Source: Bacteroidota bacterium (GTDB lineage: Bacteria; Bacteroidota; Bacteroidia; B-17B0; Aurantibacillaceae). From it: 64,000 bases of DNA. The notes below the pieces were generated by a model. The model saw nothing but the letters and a program-made list of their open reading frames with translations. It did no database searches and was not told where the DNA came from. Positions 63,495 to 64,000 of this stretch are shown here, piece by piece. Location of the stretch: NCBI GenBank assembly GCA_020403265.1, contig JADBXZ010000014.1, forward strand, positions 186,001 through 250,000, read 5' to 3'. Numbering within the stretch: the first letter of the stretch is position 1; the number at the start of each line of letters is the position of its first letter. Made by a program: the position numbers and the translations under genes.

Positions 63495-64000
63495 ATGCCA
63501 ATAAACGACCGAATAATTTTAGGAATTGATCCTGGTACTGTGGTGATGGGTTATGGCTTAATCCATGTCAAAAACAATAAAGTTGAACCTATCGGTCTGG
63601 GTGTAATTAAATTAGATAAATACGACGATTTAACATTGCGTTTAAAAAAAATCTTTGAACGTACTATTGGCATTATTGAAGAATTTAAGCCGGATGAGTT
63701 AGCGATTGAAGCGCCCTTTTTTGGTAAAAATGTACAGAGTATGCTCAAATTAGGCAGGGCTCAAGGAGTGGCGATTGCAGCAGCGCTTAGCAAAAACATC
63801 CCTATTACTGAATACTCTCCTAAAAAAATTAAAATGAGTATTACAGGTAACGGAAATGCCAGCAAAGAACAGGTTGCTGCCATGTTACAGCAAATATTAG
63901 GCATTAAAAAAGAGCAGGAATTTTTGGATGCAACTGATGCGCTGGGGGCGGCTTTATGCCATTATTATCAAAATAAACATGGTAATACTTCACAAATAAA
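63495..64000 (+). CDS. ruvC: Holliday junction resolvase RuvC (partial, 3' end outside window)
   Basis: RuvC cuts Holliday junctions in complex with RuvAB during recombination. The visible 168 codons begin [20 protein letters not shown], with the first catalytic aspartate in GIDPGT. They continue with the acidic residue in [20 protein letters not shown] and the basic block [20 protein letters not shown], and end within the [15 protein letters not shown] motif that holds the last two catalytic aspartates. All four acidic positions appear intact. The final residues are beyond the window. Confidence 0.97.
   Translation, partial: MPINDRIILGIDPGTVVMGYGLIHVKNNKVEPIGLGVIKLDKYDDLTLRLKKIFERTIGIIEEFKPDELAIEAPFFGKNVQSMLKLGRAQGVAIAAALSKNIPITEYSPKKIKMSITGNGNASKEQVAAMLQQILGIKKEQEFLDATDALGAALCHYYQNKHGNTSQI

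Overview
The window looks like a chromosomal segment of a free-living, AT-rich member of the phylum Bacteroidota, close to Flavobacteriales/Sphingobacteriales-type bacteria. The signs are: type IX secretion (T9SS) cargo proteins with type A and type B C-terminal sorting domains, a PorP/SprF protein, GldD, a PorE-like OmpA protein, a TonB receptor and DUF4249 lipoprotein, start sites mostly without Shine-Dalgarno sequences, and promoters of the Bacteroidota form TTTG/TTG-N19-21-TAnnTTTG. No tRNA, rRNA, CRISPR array, prophage or insertion sequence was recognised.

Layout. 1-5336 (minus): cell-shape operon mreB-mreC-mreD-mrdA-rodA (rodA runs off the left edge). 5457-10136 (minus): a giant type B T9SS cargo protein with its PorP/SprF partner. 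10257-15214 (plus): an outer-membrane barrel, ubiX, a lipoprotein without a canonical start codon, gldD, pcm, another barrel and a small STAS/SEC14-like protein. 15291-24783 (minus): three large type A T9SS cargo proteins, each with its own promoter and/or terminator signals; two share almost identical 3' ends. 24877-26625 (minus): a periplasmic arylsulfotransferase-like protein.

26979-44501 (minus): an unbroken str-S10-spc-alpha ribosomal supercluster from rpsL to rplQ, including fusA, secY, infA, rpoA and the small rpmD and rpmJ genes. rpsT (44733-44987) follows with its own promoter and terminator. An internal promoter before rpsH, a double hairpin before rpsD and an extended Shine-Dalgarno before rplE are the unusual control signals here.

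45113-53821: an OmpA-like protein (plus), a second giant type B T9SS cargo protein with PKD repeats (minus), then a PorE-like protein, an EI24 membrane protein and an M23/LysM peptidase (plus). 53808-55096 (minus): a PaaI-like thioesterase and a DUF4249 lipoprotein.

55100-57663 is the most interesting region. It is a compact, very AT-rich module made of an XRE regulator (minus) divergent from a lipoprotein with a six-cysteine C-terminal domain of the fulvocin C-related kind, a membrane-anchored thioredoxin-like protein (CGIC) and a DUF1573 protein. It sits exactly between the TonB receptor (57682-60126) and the DUF4249 gene that normally form a pair, which suggests insertion. A perfect 10-bp inverted repeat lies over the promoter of the cysteine-rich gene, and a 17-bp-stem terminator separates that gene from the thioredoxin gene.

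57682-63472 (minus): a tight operon of flippase-like membrane protein, family 2 glycosyltransferase, OppC-type permease and TonB receptor. ruvC (plus) begins at 63495 and runs off the right edge.
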